Below are positions 12,613-38,875 of a DNA stretch of 64,000 nt, piece after piece. A program made the position numbers and the translations under genes. The stretch comes from Ecdyonurus torrentis. Taxonomy: Eukaryota; Arthropoda; Insecta; Ephemeroptera; Heptageniidae. The notes below the pieces were generated by a model, which did no database searches, was not told the origin of the DNA, and saw nothing but the letters and a program-made list of their open reading frames with translations. The first letter of the stretch is position 1; each line of letters starts with the position of its first letter. The stretch covers positions 12,947,700-13,011,699 of the forward strand of contig OX439131.1 in NCBI GenBank assembly GCA_949318235.1. Direction: 5' to 3'.

Positions 12613-14345
12613 GTTGTTATGTTTCCTATAATATTATTTTCATTATTTTATATTAATTGAATGCCGCGATATTGCTAAATATTCATTTGCATACAGACGT
12701 TGTTTTAAAATTTAAATTAGGAAATGTTTCAATTTATGTTTTATAATATACAGCATAATATGTGCACGGAGAAAAATAAAATGTTGAATCAACATATTTT
12801 TAACTCAAGAGCACATTTAGCCATTTCATCAGACTAATCGATTCAACTAAACTTCTTGAACTACAAAAAGTTTCGTTATTTTAACTGTTGATGGGCGAGT
12901 TCTTTATTATTATGTATTTTATATGCATGAGCGGAAGCTTCATTTATTTTGCGCTGAGAAGTACATTTATGTTGTACAGCGTAATAAATTCCTGTACTTA
13001 CAAAATTAGATCTTCAGATTGTATTTTCCATGCCACAATCACACAACGTTAACAAAAATGTGCACGTAATTTTTTTGCGGTTTTTCCCTTCTCATACTTT
13101 GTCATCAATTAAAAGTCATGATTGTATTTTAAATGTTACAGAGATCATCAAAATGTTGCTCTAACAATCTTGTAAGATTGATTAAAAGTTGTTTTTTTTC
13201 CTTATAGGTCATTATTTCACATTGTTATTCATGTTCAAAAATTGTCTTGATATGAAATGATAAGTTGCGAATGTTGTACACGCCTCTTGGCTAACTGATT
13301 GTTTGCGCAGTATTAGCGGCCATTCACCTGGGAAGCGCGAAGGAAGAAACCGGTTCTTTTTTTTTTCTTCACTCCGACACGAGACAAATGCTCTTGATTG
13401 ACCTTACTGATTATTGATCACTTCAAGTGCAACGCTTGGCAAAAATATATCTCGTCATTTCATTCGGCTCAATATATTATATTATACAGAGTATATACAT
13501 ATTATATATACACACATATAATAAATTCTTATACACATGTAACACTTTTATAATTATATCTTTATAAATACCCACATAATCACAATTACATAAGAAGTAT
13601 TTAAGTTATTGTGTTATTGTGTTGCACAGGTTTATAAACCATTCATATATAGTGTATATTACAATACAATACATTTTAATGTACCTATTTTTTTTTTAGA
13701 GATGTTTACATAATAATAATAAAAAATAAAAAGTCTTTCTTAGGATTTTCCACTATGGATAGAAATTTCATTTTCCTCTTATATTTAGTATCTTATATTT
13801 CCCAAATGACTGCATAAATTTAATTTAAAATTAATTATTTAAATTAATTAAATTTAAAAAGGAAATTTAAAATACTAAATATAAGAGGAAAATGGCATTT
13901 TAGTCATTAATGGAAAATCCTTAATATATGATTTTTTTTATATTACGCACATCTCTATAAAAAAATGAGGTGCAATAAAATTTATTGCATCATAAGTTTC
14001 TTTTAAGGCATTATGCATGTTTCTGTCTTTGCAGAAAGCGTTCAATACATTTTCAGCTGTCTTTAAAATTAATGATCATATTACCACTTTATATAAAATT
14101 TGGAAGAATATAATATTGCTATTTTATTTATATTAGCATTAAAAAAATGTTTTAAACAGAAGAGCGAGAAAACGAGGAACATATAAAAAAAAAAACTAAA
14201 TAATATTACTCACGAGTTCATTTTTGTCTGGAGTCTCCTCGGGAGGTACAGGAGAGTTATCGAGAGGGTCGAGTTCCCCAGTAAGGACAACGTGTGTTCG
14301 TGCGTTGATTGCGGACACCGCGAGTAGCAACAGCAGCAGTGACAT
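5338..14345 (-). CDS. ITIH-like protein: signal peptide, VIT, VWA, C-terminal clip domain (ITIH-B)
   Basis: Sixteen exons join in phase (high to low): 14345-14214, 11308-11136, 10384-10271, 10030-9892, 9627-9304, 9243-9031, 8965-8854, 8609-8359, 8120-7929, 7391-7173, 6767-6585, 6518-6380, 6130-5954, 5883-5759, 5625-5480, 5392-5338, for 897 aa. The ATG precedes a signal peptide (MSLLLLLLAVSAINA). Residues about 45-190 read as a VIT domain (MQLLEFRGLLRHRYATMDVH). A VWA domain spans about 320-510 with an intact MIDAS: DSSGSM near 325, ASGGATNIQS and VFLTDGMPT. A Pro/Gly-rich linker (about 735-755) precedes a clip domain at about 842-888: AEC, SC, KGC, RYC and VGVCC give six cysteines ending in the CC pair typical of clip domains. 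The last residues are PVLNPEEIY. Exon 13 has two AG acceptors six bases apart (6130 or 6124) that keep frame. The role, extracellular matrix or protease-cascade partner, is inferred. Confidence 0.9.
8762..8824. repeat. Perfect 63-nt palindrome
   Basis: Two 31-bp arms are exactly complementary around the single base 8793 (left arm contains ctcacgaagtgtatagtag). It lies in intron 7 of ITIH-B, between exons 8609-8359 and 8965-8854. Confidence 0.95.
12519..12610. repeat. (TA)n microsatellite
   Basis: About 46 uninterrupted TA units in intron 1 of ITIH-B. Confidence 0.95.
13742..13921. mobile_element. Hairpin MITE-like element
   Basis: The ends are inverted copies: aggattttccac at the left and taatggaaaatcct at the right. 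Inner arms also pair (cattttcctcttatatttag against ctaaatataagaggaaaatg). The element is about 180 bp and non-coding. Confidence 0.6.
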
Positions 14346-14910
14346 GCTTCACCACGAAGTACGACTTACTGACTGCGCGAGAACTCACCGTGATGACCAC
14401 GCACTCCTCTGGTACACAGAGAGACCCGTTAACACACGACCACCTGGCAAAATAATAAAAATCATTAGTATTATCAAGTAGTCTTTGACGTGCATATTAA
14501 ATAGTATTATTATGTTATTCTCAAATGAAGTAGGTGTCAAACATCATCCAATTAAATCATATTTGAAAATATTTGTATTGTATTGTATGATTAACTTCAT
14601 ATTTGTATACGTGGAATATAAAAAAAAGTATTTATTGCACAATAATTAAAGTTTCAATATTTAAAAATACTATTTTTCAAAATGATAATAGTAAAAAGAT
14701 TATGTATTATAATATAAATAATGCCATATTTGATAGACAGTATAATTATTTACTTTTATGTGTTTACAAGTCATACTAAACAAGTAATTCAAGTAATGTT
14801 CACACGGTGTAATACTTTCAATTTATAAATCTGATTGCTTGATATCTATATTATCTATTATTGATATCTTTATTGCTTCGTGTGAACTGCACGGATAAAA
14901 ATAAACACGT

Positions 14911-15012
14911 ACACTCCCTCCGAATAAATCTGACTGGTCGCGTTAAAGTTTCCTCATATATTTAACATTTGCAGACATGAACGCTGCGGTCAGATTTATT
15001 CTGCGGGAGTGT
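14911..15012. mobile_element. Short MITE, copy 2
   Basis: Same family as 1686-1788: acactccctccgaataaatc at the left, inverted at the right (gatttattctgcgggagtgt), with shared internal sequence (cgttaaagtttcctcata and gacatgaacgct). Confidence 0.7.
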
Positions 15013-15240
15013 ACCTGCTCATTTTGAGCACAATTTGATCAATACAAAATTATCTATGTTACATACATACTGCATAATTGCTACGTTAAATAGGAAAAAT
15101 ATTATGTTATTCAGCATAATTATATGTGTTGCTCTAATTTAGTATCATTTGTGCTATAATGACATAAATACAGCATAAATTACGTAATTTTTTCTTTCTG
15201 TATGTACTATTCTCATCACTAATAAATTGTTGTCTGCGTA

Positions 15241-15244
<4 letters not shown>

Positions 15245-15293
<49 letters not shown>
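15245..15293. repeat. (AG)n microsatellite
   Basis: About 24 GA units. Confidence 0.95.
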
Positions 15294-15294
<1 letters not shown>

Positions 15295-15821
15295 ACATGA
15301 CTGCATGTTTGCAAAACGAGGCAATGCAATAAGTAAAATGTTTTTACGTACTTAATTTTTTTAAACGTCATTTCATTAATAAATGTTATTGTTCCAATTT
15401 TGTAAAATTTATGTATTGATTACTTTCAATCACGATATGTTTTGATACTTATTGTTTATTAAAACAAAAATCGTTTAAAATTTTACGGCTGTTGTATAAA
15501 TTAAGTTATTTTAATTCCTGAATTATACAGTATGTATATAATATATACTCGTGTTTGGAACATAATTATTTGCCTAATTAATTATTTTTGTAGGATGTGA
15601 AATAAAAGGAAAAACATCCTGGAAATGTAAATGTAAACTTACGAGCAGGAAATAAAGAAGCAAGTGAAACTTATAGTTTATTACTGCTAGCAGCTCTTGT
15701 ATACTAGCTGAAGTTTGTTTGTTTGTTTGTTTGTTTGTTTGTTTGTTTGTTTTTTTTTTTTTGAGTAAAAATCTAAATTGAAAATATGTTTATTTGTTTT
15801 TTCTGGGTTAAAACTTTGCAG

Positions 15822-19700
<3,879 letters not shown>

Positions 19701-19740
19701 GATAAGAAATTTTCTCGGTGAAATAGAATTATTGTCTTAC

Positions 19741-19822
19741 CTTCTGTGAAGACACTGGGCTTTACACTCGCTGCTATCACTATTTTAAATAACAATGAAA
19801 AAATAATAGTCACTTTGTACAT
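19741..19822 (-). CDS. Candidate signal-peptide first exon, left arm
   Basis: Encodes MYKVTIIFSLLFKIVIAASV followed by KPSVFTE and ends at a GTAAGA donor. It looks like the first exon of a secreted-protein gene: Lys-containing n-region, hydrophobic core, Ala-Ala-Ser cleavage region. No downstream exon was found on this strand. Confidence 0.3.
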
Positions 19823-20076
19823 AATTATAAAAACACTCAATTCACAGTCTTTTTAAAAATTACATAGCTATATTATTTACACACAATGTTTAACGTTTTC
19901 GGAGACTATATATCAAAAATGATACATACTGTCTGTCTCCTTCCTCAGAACTGAGGAAGGAGACAGACAGTATGTATCATTTTTTATATATAGTCTCCGA
20001 AAACGTTAAACATTGTGTGTAAATAACATAGCTATGTAATTTTTAAAAAGACTGTGAATTGAGTGTTTTTATAATT

Positions 20077-20158
20077 ATGTACAAAGTGACTATAATTTTT
20101 TCATTGTTATTTAAAATAGTGATAGCAGCGAGTGTAAAGCCCAGTGTCTTCACAGAAG
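20077..20158 (+). CDS. Candidate signal-peptide first exon, right arm
   Basis: Mirror copy of 19741-19822 with the same reading frame and GTAAGA donor. An open stretch in compatible phase runs from about 20419 (after ggtgcag) to a TGA near 20648, but it shows no recognisable domain, so the gene model is speculative. Confidence 0.3.
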
Positions 20159-20236
20159 GTAAGACAATAATTCTATTTCACCGAGAAAATTTCTTATCAT
20201 CATGCAACCTCGCTCGAAATTCAACATTCGAAACAT

Positions 20237-20250
20237 ATATATATATTATA

Positions 20251-20306
<56 letters not shown>
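20237..20306. repeat. (TA)n microsatellite
   Basis: TA run just right of the inverted duplication. Confidence 0.95.
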
Positions 20307-20311
<5 letters not shown>

Positions 20312-21659
20312 TTTTTCTTTCTACATTACAAAAAAAATAATAAAAAAAGAACAAAAAATGATAAATCAATAAAAAAAGTCTTTATTTCAATATAAAATTA
20401 AGTACTATAATAATACATTGACAACGGTGCAGTCAGGACTGAAGTCCCTAGAAGATACCGAGTACTCTGTTTGATTTATTTATACATTGATGAAAAAATC
20501 AATAAAATAACATGCATTTTAATTGCAATCGTGTGTGACCTCACAACAATGGGGAAAAAAAGGAGTTTCTTGTGGGCATTTAATATACTTGGATATTTCT
20601 ATAATCATGTGCAGTATTTTAGTCAGGACCATCCCGACTATCATAACTGAACTGAAACATCACATTAAAAAAATCATAACAATTTATATTGATTAGTTTG
20701 ATTGCAAAAAAGAAAAACTGTTGTCCTACTCTAGTTATTACAGTTTTAAATAATGTTTTTCAGAAAATTTTCCATTCAATAAGAAAAGCACAATGAATAA
20801 TATGCTTAAAAAAAACTATACATCTTTAATCCCTTGAATTTCTTATCTATATAAATATATCGCATGTTTGTTTGTTTGTTTGCAATTTTATTATAATTTA
20901 ATTTTGCTTTTTTGAAGTCAAAATATTTCCACAAACGTAACATTTTAAAAAATTGTTGGAAATAGGGAACATCTTTTGCTGAACTTGATCCTATCAAATT
21001 TTAGTCATATTAGCAGTTTTTTATACAGCTCATATAATTCTAAGTAAAGACTTTAAGCTGAAATAAGCAATACAATATAAAACAGATAACGAAAGAAAAT
21101 GATATAAAAGTTTTGACGGTTATCTAAATAGTAAATACGCAATCCAGCTACTGATAAAACAGCATTGTCACTTCATAATATATATTGTACTTATAGCAGT
21201 CATTTCCTTAACATTAAAAAATTGTACATTTGCCACACCTTTAGTGGAAAGATTTTTACGCACAAATATTTTTCAATATTATTTAACAATTACTAGGCAT
21301 TAGATCATGAATATTATATAATATTAATAATTATAATATACAGTATAGTATGATTGTATAAATATTAACATAAAATACTATTATACTTTTCGTATGAAAA
21401 CCCTTGATACTTTGTATAACCTACTTTTATGTTATATTCTTATTAGCCTCCTCCCCTTTTTTTCTCCCAGAAATATACTATTAAAATTATTGCTTTTCAA
21501 CAATGACGACTAACGACATAAAAACGATTGCATAACCAGAACTATATACGTATACTTAACCAACTGTGTTTATTTATATAAATAATAAATAAATAAAATC
21601 ATCATATAATCATCAAGAGATTAAAATTGTTTGGAAATTGGCATCAGTTTTATTAATTT
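20307..21659. other. Intergenic upstream of CHS-A
   Basis: AT-rich sequence that should include the CHS-A promoter. No motif is clear enough to call. Confidence 0.4.
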
Positions 21660-21779
21660 GATAAGGGTAAACACGTCAAGGAATACCGAACATATTAGAA
21701 AGAGATAACGAACGGCGTAACTTGGCAGACGAACTAAAAGATCGACACAGATCTAATTTGACAGCAAACGGATATACAG
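21660..21779 (+). other. Probable non-coding first exon of CHS-A (5' UTR)
   Basis: Sequence from about ataagggtaaacac to cggatatacag|gtaagt is conserved at the same position before CHS-B (37755-37888) while surrounding DNA is not. The end at a consensus donor, with no ATG reading into CHS, indicates an untranslated exon. Its 5' limit is approximate. Confidence 0.55.
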
Positions 21780-22594
21780 GTAAGTTGCAATATCATTAGC
21801 ATGTGTCACTTATTTAGTTACACTACAACTTTATAATCTTGGTGTCCGTTTAGTACAATTCAACATAAAGGTAACAAATTTTAAATTAACTTCATTTATA
21901 CTTTAGCTGTGTTAATTCAATTTAAAATTTTTTTTTTTCAAATAAGCTGTTAGTTAGACCTATAAATATCACCCTTTGCAAATTTTTTTTATTGATGCAT
22001 CCAACGGAGAATTTATATGCTTTCATATTTTGATTTAAAAAAAGTGATGCACAGTTTTAAAACTTGCAATAATTATGTTTATATTGTTTTTATCAGAATA
22101 TTAAGAAAATACCTTTTTTTTTTTCTTTTTTTTTAAGACTGAGATTTAAAAGCTTTATATTTTTTAAGTGACTTGCCTTACTTTAATGAATTGCAAAAGA
22201 AAAGTTACAAGTAAGGATTTCCACAGAAAAAAACAAACAATTATGTCTTTACATAATTTGTTAAATATATTATTAATTGTTGATATGATACCATAAATTA
22301 AGAAAAATTGTTGGGGATGTCTCACGAGACATTCTTTTAAGAGACATAACGTACGTTCACTTGGCATACACAATTTATGTCCAAGGTGTGCAGTGGACAT
22401 AAGCTTAGTGCTCATACGTGCACTTGGCATAATATACAAAACCTAAACATATATATCTCCTGAAAGTATGTCTCGTGTGCCTTCATATGTAATTATCGCA
22501 TTATCAAACATATATTAATGTATTTTCTATACAGGGATAGTTATTTTCAAACAGAATCATTACCGTCAACTAATACAAAAATAAAAGCTTTTCT

Positions 22595-22730
22595 TAAAGA
22601 GGAGTCACTGAGGTTGGGCAGATCATTTCTAATGCCACTCCTAATTAATTAATGGACTATGTCATTGATTATCTGCACATTTATATTTTAAGATTATTGT
22701 AGCATTTCAAAAAAATTAGCCGCTTCTTAT
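22595..22730. other. Non-coding block conserved between the two CHS loci (intron 1)
   Basis: A stretch with ttctaatgccactcctaatt and ttgattatctgcacattta recurs at about 39010-39170 in the equivalent intron of CHS-B. The flanking intron has diverged. It could be a regulatory element or simply a slower-decaying duplicate remnant. Confidence 0.45.
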
Positions 22731-23087
22731 TTCATTTAAAGCTTTTCATTTATCAATAATAGAAATCTATTTCTTTGATTATTTTGATACCAATATGTTG
22801 TTTTTTACTGATAAAATTATCCTCTATTAGCAAAATTTTGCATATGTTCTTAAATCCACCTGAATCAAAAGGCTTGAATATACAAATACACGATTTAGAA
22901 TGCATTCAAATGTTTACTTATTGCGGTAACTTAATCATTGAAAATTTGAAATGCTTTAAAGTGCAATGAAGGTTCAGATTTTCTTGTTATTGATACCAAG
23001 GATATATTAATACATTATACGTCATAACTTTTACACTGAAATAACATTAAATATAAAAAATATTATTTTAGATTTTGTGACGACGTA

Positions 23088-33707
<10,620 letters not shown>

Positions 33708-34322
33708 AACCTCTTCTTCAGTAGAAATTTATCTTCCACGTAAAAAAAAGAACATCTGCTTTTGAGATGATGAAAAACAAAGTAAATGTGATTGACATTT
33801 ATTAATACGTAATTGTACACATGATTGTGTTACTACATTTAACCATTCAAAAACTCGCTGTATTTGTAAAGTAATTCTTATGTAGGAGGGAGAGTGGTGC
33901 TGAAATATTTAATATTTTGGAAATTCTAAACTACTTTAAAATATATCATTACAAACATGTGTAAATTATGCTAAATACTTAAGGAAGTTTTACTAGTTTT
34001 TTAAAATAATAATAATAATAAAGTGAATTTATTACAGAGTATATAAATATTTTTTTGAAATTTACTAGTTACGACCACTACGACAGTAAAAAAGGTGGTA
34101 AATTGCATAATAATAATAATAATAATAAATGAAAAAAAGTTTCAACGTTGTTTCAAAATATTAAGAATAACGACGAGGCATTCAAACAAAATTATATCAA
34201 CAAAATGTTTTAACTTTCAACCATTTTCAACCTTTATTTCATCCTAATAAGTTTGTTAAATTTTTAATTGTTACAACTATCAAAATAATAACTTCTATAA
34301 CTACTGTTCAACTAACAAAAAC

Positions 34323-34452
34323 ATTTATGCCTTATTTACAATAAGCTTTTTCTAATTGGAATTGTTAAGTGACCTCCATAACAATACATCTTATTTTGAA
34401 CAAATAATTAAAAATTCCAATTAGAAAAAGCTGTTTGTGAACAAGGTTTAAC
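34323..34452. mobile_element. MITE-like hairpin element
   Basis: Exact 20-bp inverted pair agctttttctaattggaatt (34344-34363) and its complement (34413-34432), extended outward by imperfect pairing. About 130 bp. Confidence 0.55.
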
Positions 34453-35636
34453 AATAACATAATTGATAATATTATTATGTACGTTATTTATTCATAGTTT
34501 TAAGTTCTTTGCCCAATTTTAAAAAAACTTGATAAAAAAAATAGCTACCAAGTCTGATTTGAATATTGATTTACATTAATCTCTTTTCCTCTCTCTACGT
34601 GTAAAATTAATGATGAATATGACTTGGTATTTAAATATTTTTAAAATATTTTAAAATAAACTGAACTTGCATGCATGCAATTTGTTAATAACTAATTGCC
34701 ATTGCCTTTAACCATGATCACATTTGTATATTTATTAAATTTTTTACTCACTTAATTACTCTCAACTTATTTTAAATTGTATATAATATAACTATGTATG
34801 ACTAATTATTTATTAAAATTAAGGGAATAGATGTTACCAACTTATATCTCACAAAACTGAAATGACACCAAATATCAAATGAAATTTAAGTAAAGATGGA
34901 ATATTACTTTTAAGTTTAGTAATTTTAAATTTCAAACATATGAAAAGACGACTAAATGAATATAACATGTAAAATGGGAAAATTCGACTTTACCGTCAAC
35001 TTTTAAATATTTATAAATACTTAAAAAAATATAATAACATGACACTTTATTTTCAACAAGAAAGTTTTTAATAACTTGCTATCAATGAAATATTATTAGA
35101 CTACTATTTAATTATGGTGCTTGATGCAAATTACATAGAGAAACATATTATATAAATAAGTTTCTTTTATGTCTATCAATGCTGGCCCCAATTTGGTTAT
35201 AGTTACTCCCTTAAATAAGTTTAATTATATAATTAATTTTATAAATAATAATTATTAAAAATAATTTAAAATTAAACCTAACATCTAGCATTTTGTATAG
35301 ACACAGAATTGTGATTATATATTGTACTATACCATTTATCATAAATGACAAATATGTGTATAATATATACTGTAGTTTTAGATTAAAAGAAACTTGTAAA
35401 TAAATATGAAAACTAAAAATGAATCAATAACTTTTTTTTCCTTATAATTTTTACTGCAGGTATTAATTATTAATATGTACACATGATTTTTATAATATTT
35501 TATCATTCAAAAGAAACTTGTGTTTTTCTCATAAGATTAACAGCATATAATATTCAGTGCAAATTTTTGAGTGGTAAAATATATTTTTATGACCGTATGT
35601 AAAATAAATTATCAATTTATATTTGTTATGTTTCTA

Positions 35637-35948
35637 TAGCTCGTTCTGTAAAGTATAGTGAATCTCAATAACAGTGATTGGCTGACCAACAAAATAAGAC
35701 ACATTCATTGGTTATAATCTTTTTTTTTTGAGCCGATAAAGTGAGTCGCATATTAAGACTGGAACTTTTTTTGGAAAGTTTTTTTCATTCTTATCAAGTT
35801 CAAAGTTCTAATAGAAGAAATAACAATGATCGACCATATTATGTATAAACGTAATAAACTGGTAACGACGTCATAACATGCTGTTTTTAACAAAGGAACA
35901 TTTTTCGAAGCTGGCTCAATATTTGTGTGTAGTTTCTAGAACGAGCTT
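35637..35948. mobile_element. Possible 310-bp element with short inverted ends
   Basis: Left end agctcgttctgt and right end tagaacgagct are inverted. Only about 10 bp match exactly, so this is tentative. Confidence 0.3.
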
Positions 35949-36254
35949 ATGTAAAGTTTTGTTTATGGATTATTAAAAATCCATAAATTGCATTAAGAAC
36001 AAGATATAACCTTTCAACATTTTAATTTATAAAAAAAAAAAAAAAAAAAAAAGATAAGAGAGGGTCTTTGTGCGCTTATCTTATCTTCTAATATTATATG
36101 TTGATATGTTTAGTAATTTAATAAAAATCCATTAATCTTTTTCTAGAGAGAAAACAGCACAAACAATTAAACTCAATTTTATCTATTTCTTTTTATAATG
36201 AATATCATAATATGGTAATAATCAGTGAATATTACGCTTATTTTAATAAAACAA

Positions 36255-36420
36255 TGAGCAGCAGAATTAAATATTAAACAGGATTATAGTTTGATGCAAG
36301 TACAGGTTATATTTTTTATTGTTATGTTAAAATTTGAAGTGGCTCAGTCTTAGGTTAAAGTTAGCCAGCATGGTATCGAGCAATGACCACAGGAGAGAAT
36401 CTTCAAGAAAATTTCAAAAT
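36255..36420 (-). pseudogene. Relic of the last exon of an SPH1-like gene
   Basis: On the minus strand the sequence reads LDTMLANFN-LRLSHFKF-stop against LDTMLANFN-PMLDKFKF-stop at the end of SPH1 (54995). The DNA ttagccagcatggtatcgag is identical in both. The near-immediate AATAAA after the stop and about 60 nt of downstream flank (agcagaattaaa) also match. No other SPH exon remains and no GDxGG segment is present, so it is a fragment. It sits downstream of CHS-A just as SPH1 sits downstream of CHS-B. Confidence 0.8.
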
Positions 36421-36864
36421 GTGCTTTTAAATGGTAGTCTCGCTAATGATTAATTAGTCACAAACATTCATCTCCGTTCTAGCTCTAAATTTATTTTTAA
36501 TTATGTAATACTCCTGTGTAATCTATATAACGGATGTTGGCAAAAATTTCGTAATTAATAGACAAAGTATTCGAGGTTGTTTATTGAACAACGTATGGTT
36601 ACAAAAACTTGCAAAGTACTTCTATGCACATAAAATGCAAGACGTACCCGTCTATAGGTTTAAAATAAAATATAAAATGTAGTGTACAGTATTCATAAGG
36701 TATGTGCAGCTTAAGTAACAGGACTTATATTAATACTAATAGGAACAGAATTAAGTTTTAATTTAATTATTTATTGATTAATAAGTGTTCTGCGGGGTGC
36801 CTACGTGTAAGTCTGAAACCGAGCGTTCATCTCTCCTAGGCTTAAAAAAATCAACAATTTACAG

Positions 36865-37091
36865 GGCTTTGCAGCATACCACGCAACTTAGTTCATTTAA
36901 GTTATCAATTTTCATCTAAAGACTTATTTTGATGCAATTAGTTTTTTTTTGCATTAATTGATGAAATATAGAAGAAAAAAATTTAACAATAATTAAAAAT
37001 CAATATAAATTTGAAAATATTTTTAATTTTCATTGTTTCAGTTTACACTGGCATAGTTTTTGGTGCTAGTAGTTTCTCTATGTAAGTGTTT
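36865..37091 (+). pseudogene. Relic of two exons of the membrane-protein gene
   Basis: After an intact acceptor (tttacag) at 36864, ggctttgcagcataccacgc matches the exon at 16487 (GFAAY) but runs into TAG after eight codons. At about 37048 a second acceptor-like site is followed by cactggcatag and tagtttctcta, matching the next exon (16766: cactggctgaa, cagtttctcta) with stops. Spacing is similar to the live gene. No later exons were found. Confidence 0.7.
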
Positions 37092-37246
37092 CTTTTTAAT
37101 AATGCCCTTCAGCATAGAGTCAAAATGATTAATAAAATAATAATATGATTTTTTAAGCTTTTTTTTTCAGCAAAGTTTTTTTTTTTTGTGTTGCTGTTAT
37201 GAATGATTTTCCTCCTAAGCATTGATAAATTTAAGCTACTGATTAA

Positions 37247-37346
<100 letters not shown>

Positions 37347-37754
37347 ATATTTTCATAGGAATTATTTCTGTAACATTTGATAACAGTATTTTATATCATT
37401 ATATATTATAAATTCGTAACTGTAAAGTAAAGATTTGTCTAATTAGTAATTATCATAGTTATTTATAATACCAGTAATAACTTATAAATGTTTGTTTGTG
37501 AGCATATATATATATAGAACAATAATTAAAACATAAATTATATGCCCTTAAATATTACATAGAATGGCAATACAATGGACTTATTATAATTATTTGTACT
37601 CTAAATTACATTTATTTTTATAAAGATTACACGATTAAAAAAATATATATCAATACGTAATCTAATCAAATATAAAAAATAGCAAATACAAATATAAAAT
37701 AATCTTCAAAATATTTAAATTATTTGGGAATCAGCATATTTTTTTTATTATTAT

Positions 37755-37888
37755 TTGATAAGGGTAAACATGGCAACGAAAACGTGCATGCTAGAAAGAT
37801 AACCAACAGTGTAACATATATGGTAGACTGCAAGAAGATGAATTAGAAGATCAACACAGATGTAGCTTAACACTAGGCGGATATACAG
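37755..37888 (+). other. Probable non-coding first exon of CHS-B
   Basis: Homologous to 21660-21779, ending ggatatacag. The donor is gttagt instead of the gtaagt of CHS-A, which may weaken splicing. Confidence 0.5.
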
Positions 37889-38294
37889 GTTAGTTGCAAC
37901 ATTTTTGGATGTTTCATTCATTTAGATGTAATACAAATTTTAAACCTTGTTTCCATTTAGTACTCTATAGCTCTATACCATTCAGCATACACACACACAC
38001 AGACAATATTAATATATTATACACACACGAACACGCACACACACACACAAACACAAACACAAACACAGCATTACATAATTAAAAAAAAAAATAGAGGTAA
38101 AAATAAAATGATATTGTCAATGAAAGTTATGTTAAGGGTCTATGCATTCATGTTAAAGTCGACGCCATGTTGGATAACTCAATAACATGGGTGGCATAGG
38201 ACAAAAAATCATTTTGCCAGTTTAAAAACAATATGCAATATTTTTGAGAGCATTGATGCTGTAAATATGTTGAATTAGTATCTCAAGTATGTAA

Positions 38295-38452
38295 GAAAAA
38301 TAGCAATAACAAAAAATTAACCAATTTCCCAAAGAAAATTGGCTTAAATGAAGTTTGTCTAATGCTGAGCAATGTTATGCCCTACTCCAGTATGGCCTCC
38401 AAGCGCAATGAATATGACGTCATCCGCATACACCCTATACTGTACATTTGAT
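38295..38452. repeat. Counterpart of the 23364-23507 segment
   Basis: Shares tactccagtatggcctcc and atgacgtcatccgcataca with the CHS-A intron 2 copy but lies upstream of the coding start exon of CHS-B. Confidence 0.55.
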
Positions 38453-38784
38453 TGTGATAATGATAATATATTTTAACGCTCAAAAACTCATATTAAAATT
38501 GCTAAATTATATTAATCTTTTGCGGAAAAGATGGGCGTGATTGATATGGTCAAATATAATATCCTAATCGTGTGTACAGTTTACCTTCTTAAAATCTAAA
38601 TATGTCTCATCTATGTATCAATTAAACACAATAAAAATAACTTAACACAATAACTTACTGGAAAACCTAAATTTTATATAACAATAAGTATAATGTTAAG
38701 TATAGCCATATAAAAATCATATTATTAAAACATACTTTTCTTGAGCATCCTTGTTTCTATTTTATTTCTGTTTAGTTTCCTTAA

Positions 38785-38787
<3 letters not shown>

Positions 38788-38873
<86 letters not shown>
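38788..38873. repeat. (TC)n microsatellite
   Basis: About 43 CT units in intron 1 of CHS-B. Confidence 0.95.

Positions 38874-38875
<2 letters not shown>

Larger units (their letters stand above)
11309..14213. other. Intron 1 of ITIH-B, repeat-rich, no gene seen
   Basis: A 2.9 kb intron separates the signal-peptide exon from the VIT exons. It contains a long (TA)n run at 12519-12610 and a hairpin element at 13742-13921. The rest is AT-rich single-copy-looking sequence without a credible reading frame. Confidence 0.6.
14346..15821. other. Intergenic region upstream of ITIH-B and of the membrane-protein gene
   Basis: The 5' flank and likely promoter of ITIH-B are here, together with a MITE (14911-15012), an (AG)n run (15245-15293) and a (TTTG)n run (15715-15750). 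I could not define a promoter motif. Undetected 5' exons of the + strand membrane gene may lie here. Confidence 0.4.
33708..36254. other. CHS-A 3' UTR and intergenic repeats
   Basis: AATAAA at 34017-34022 may end the CHS-A transcript. Beyond it is AT-rich DNA with two inverted-repeat elements (34323-34452 and 35637-35948). No open gene is seen. Confidence 0.5.

Noticed and set aside
20419..20648. Open stretch after an AG, in phase with the right-arm signal-peptide exon
   Set aside because: About 76 codons without stop, but no domain, atypical composition and no second splice site. Not enough to call an exon.
22164..22439. 91-aa minus-strand frame in intron 1 of CHS-A
   Set aside because: No splice context, no conservation at CHS-B and no domain.
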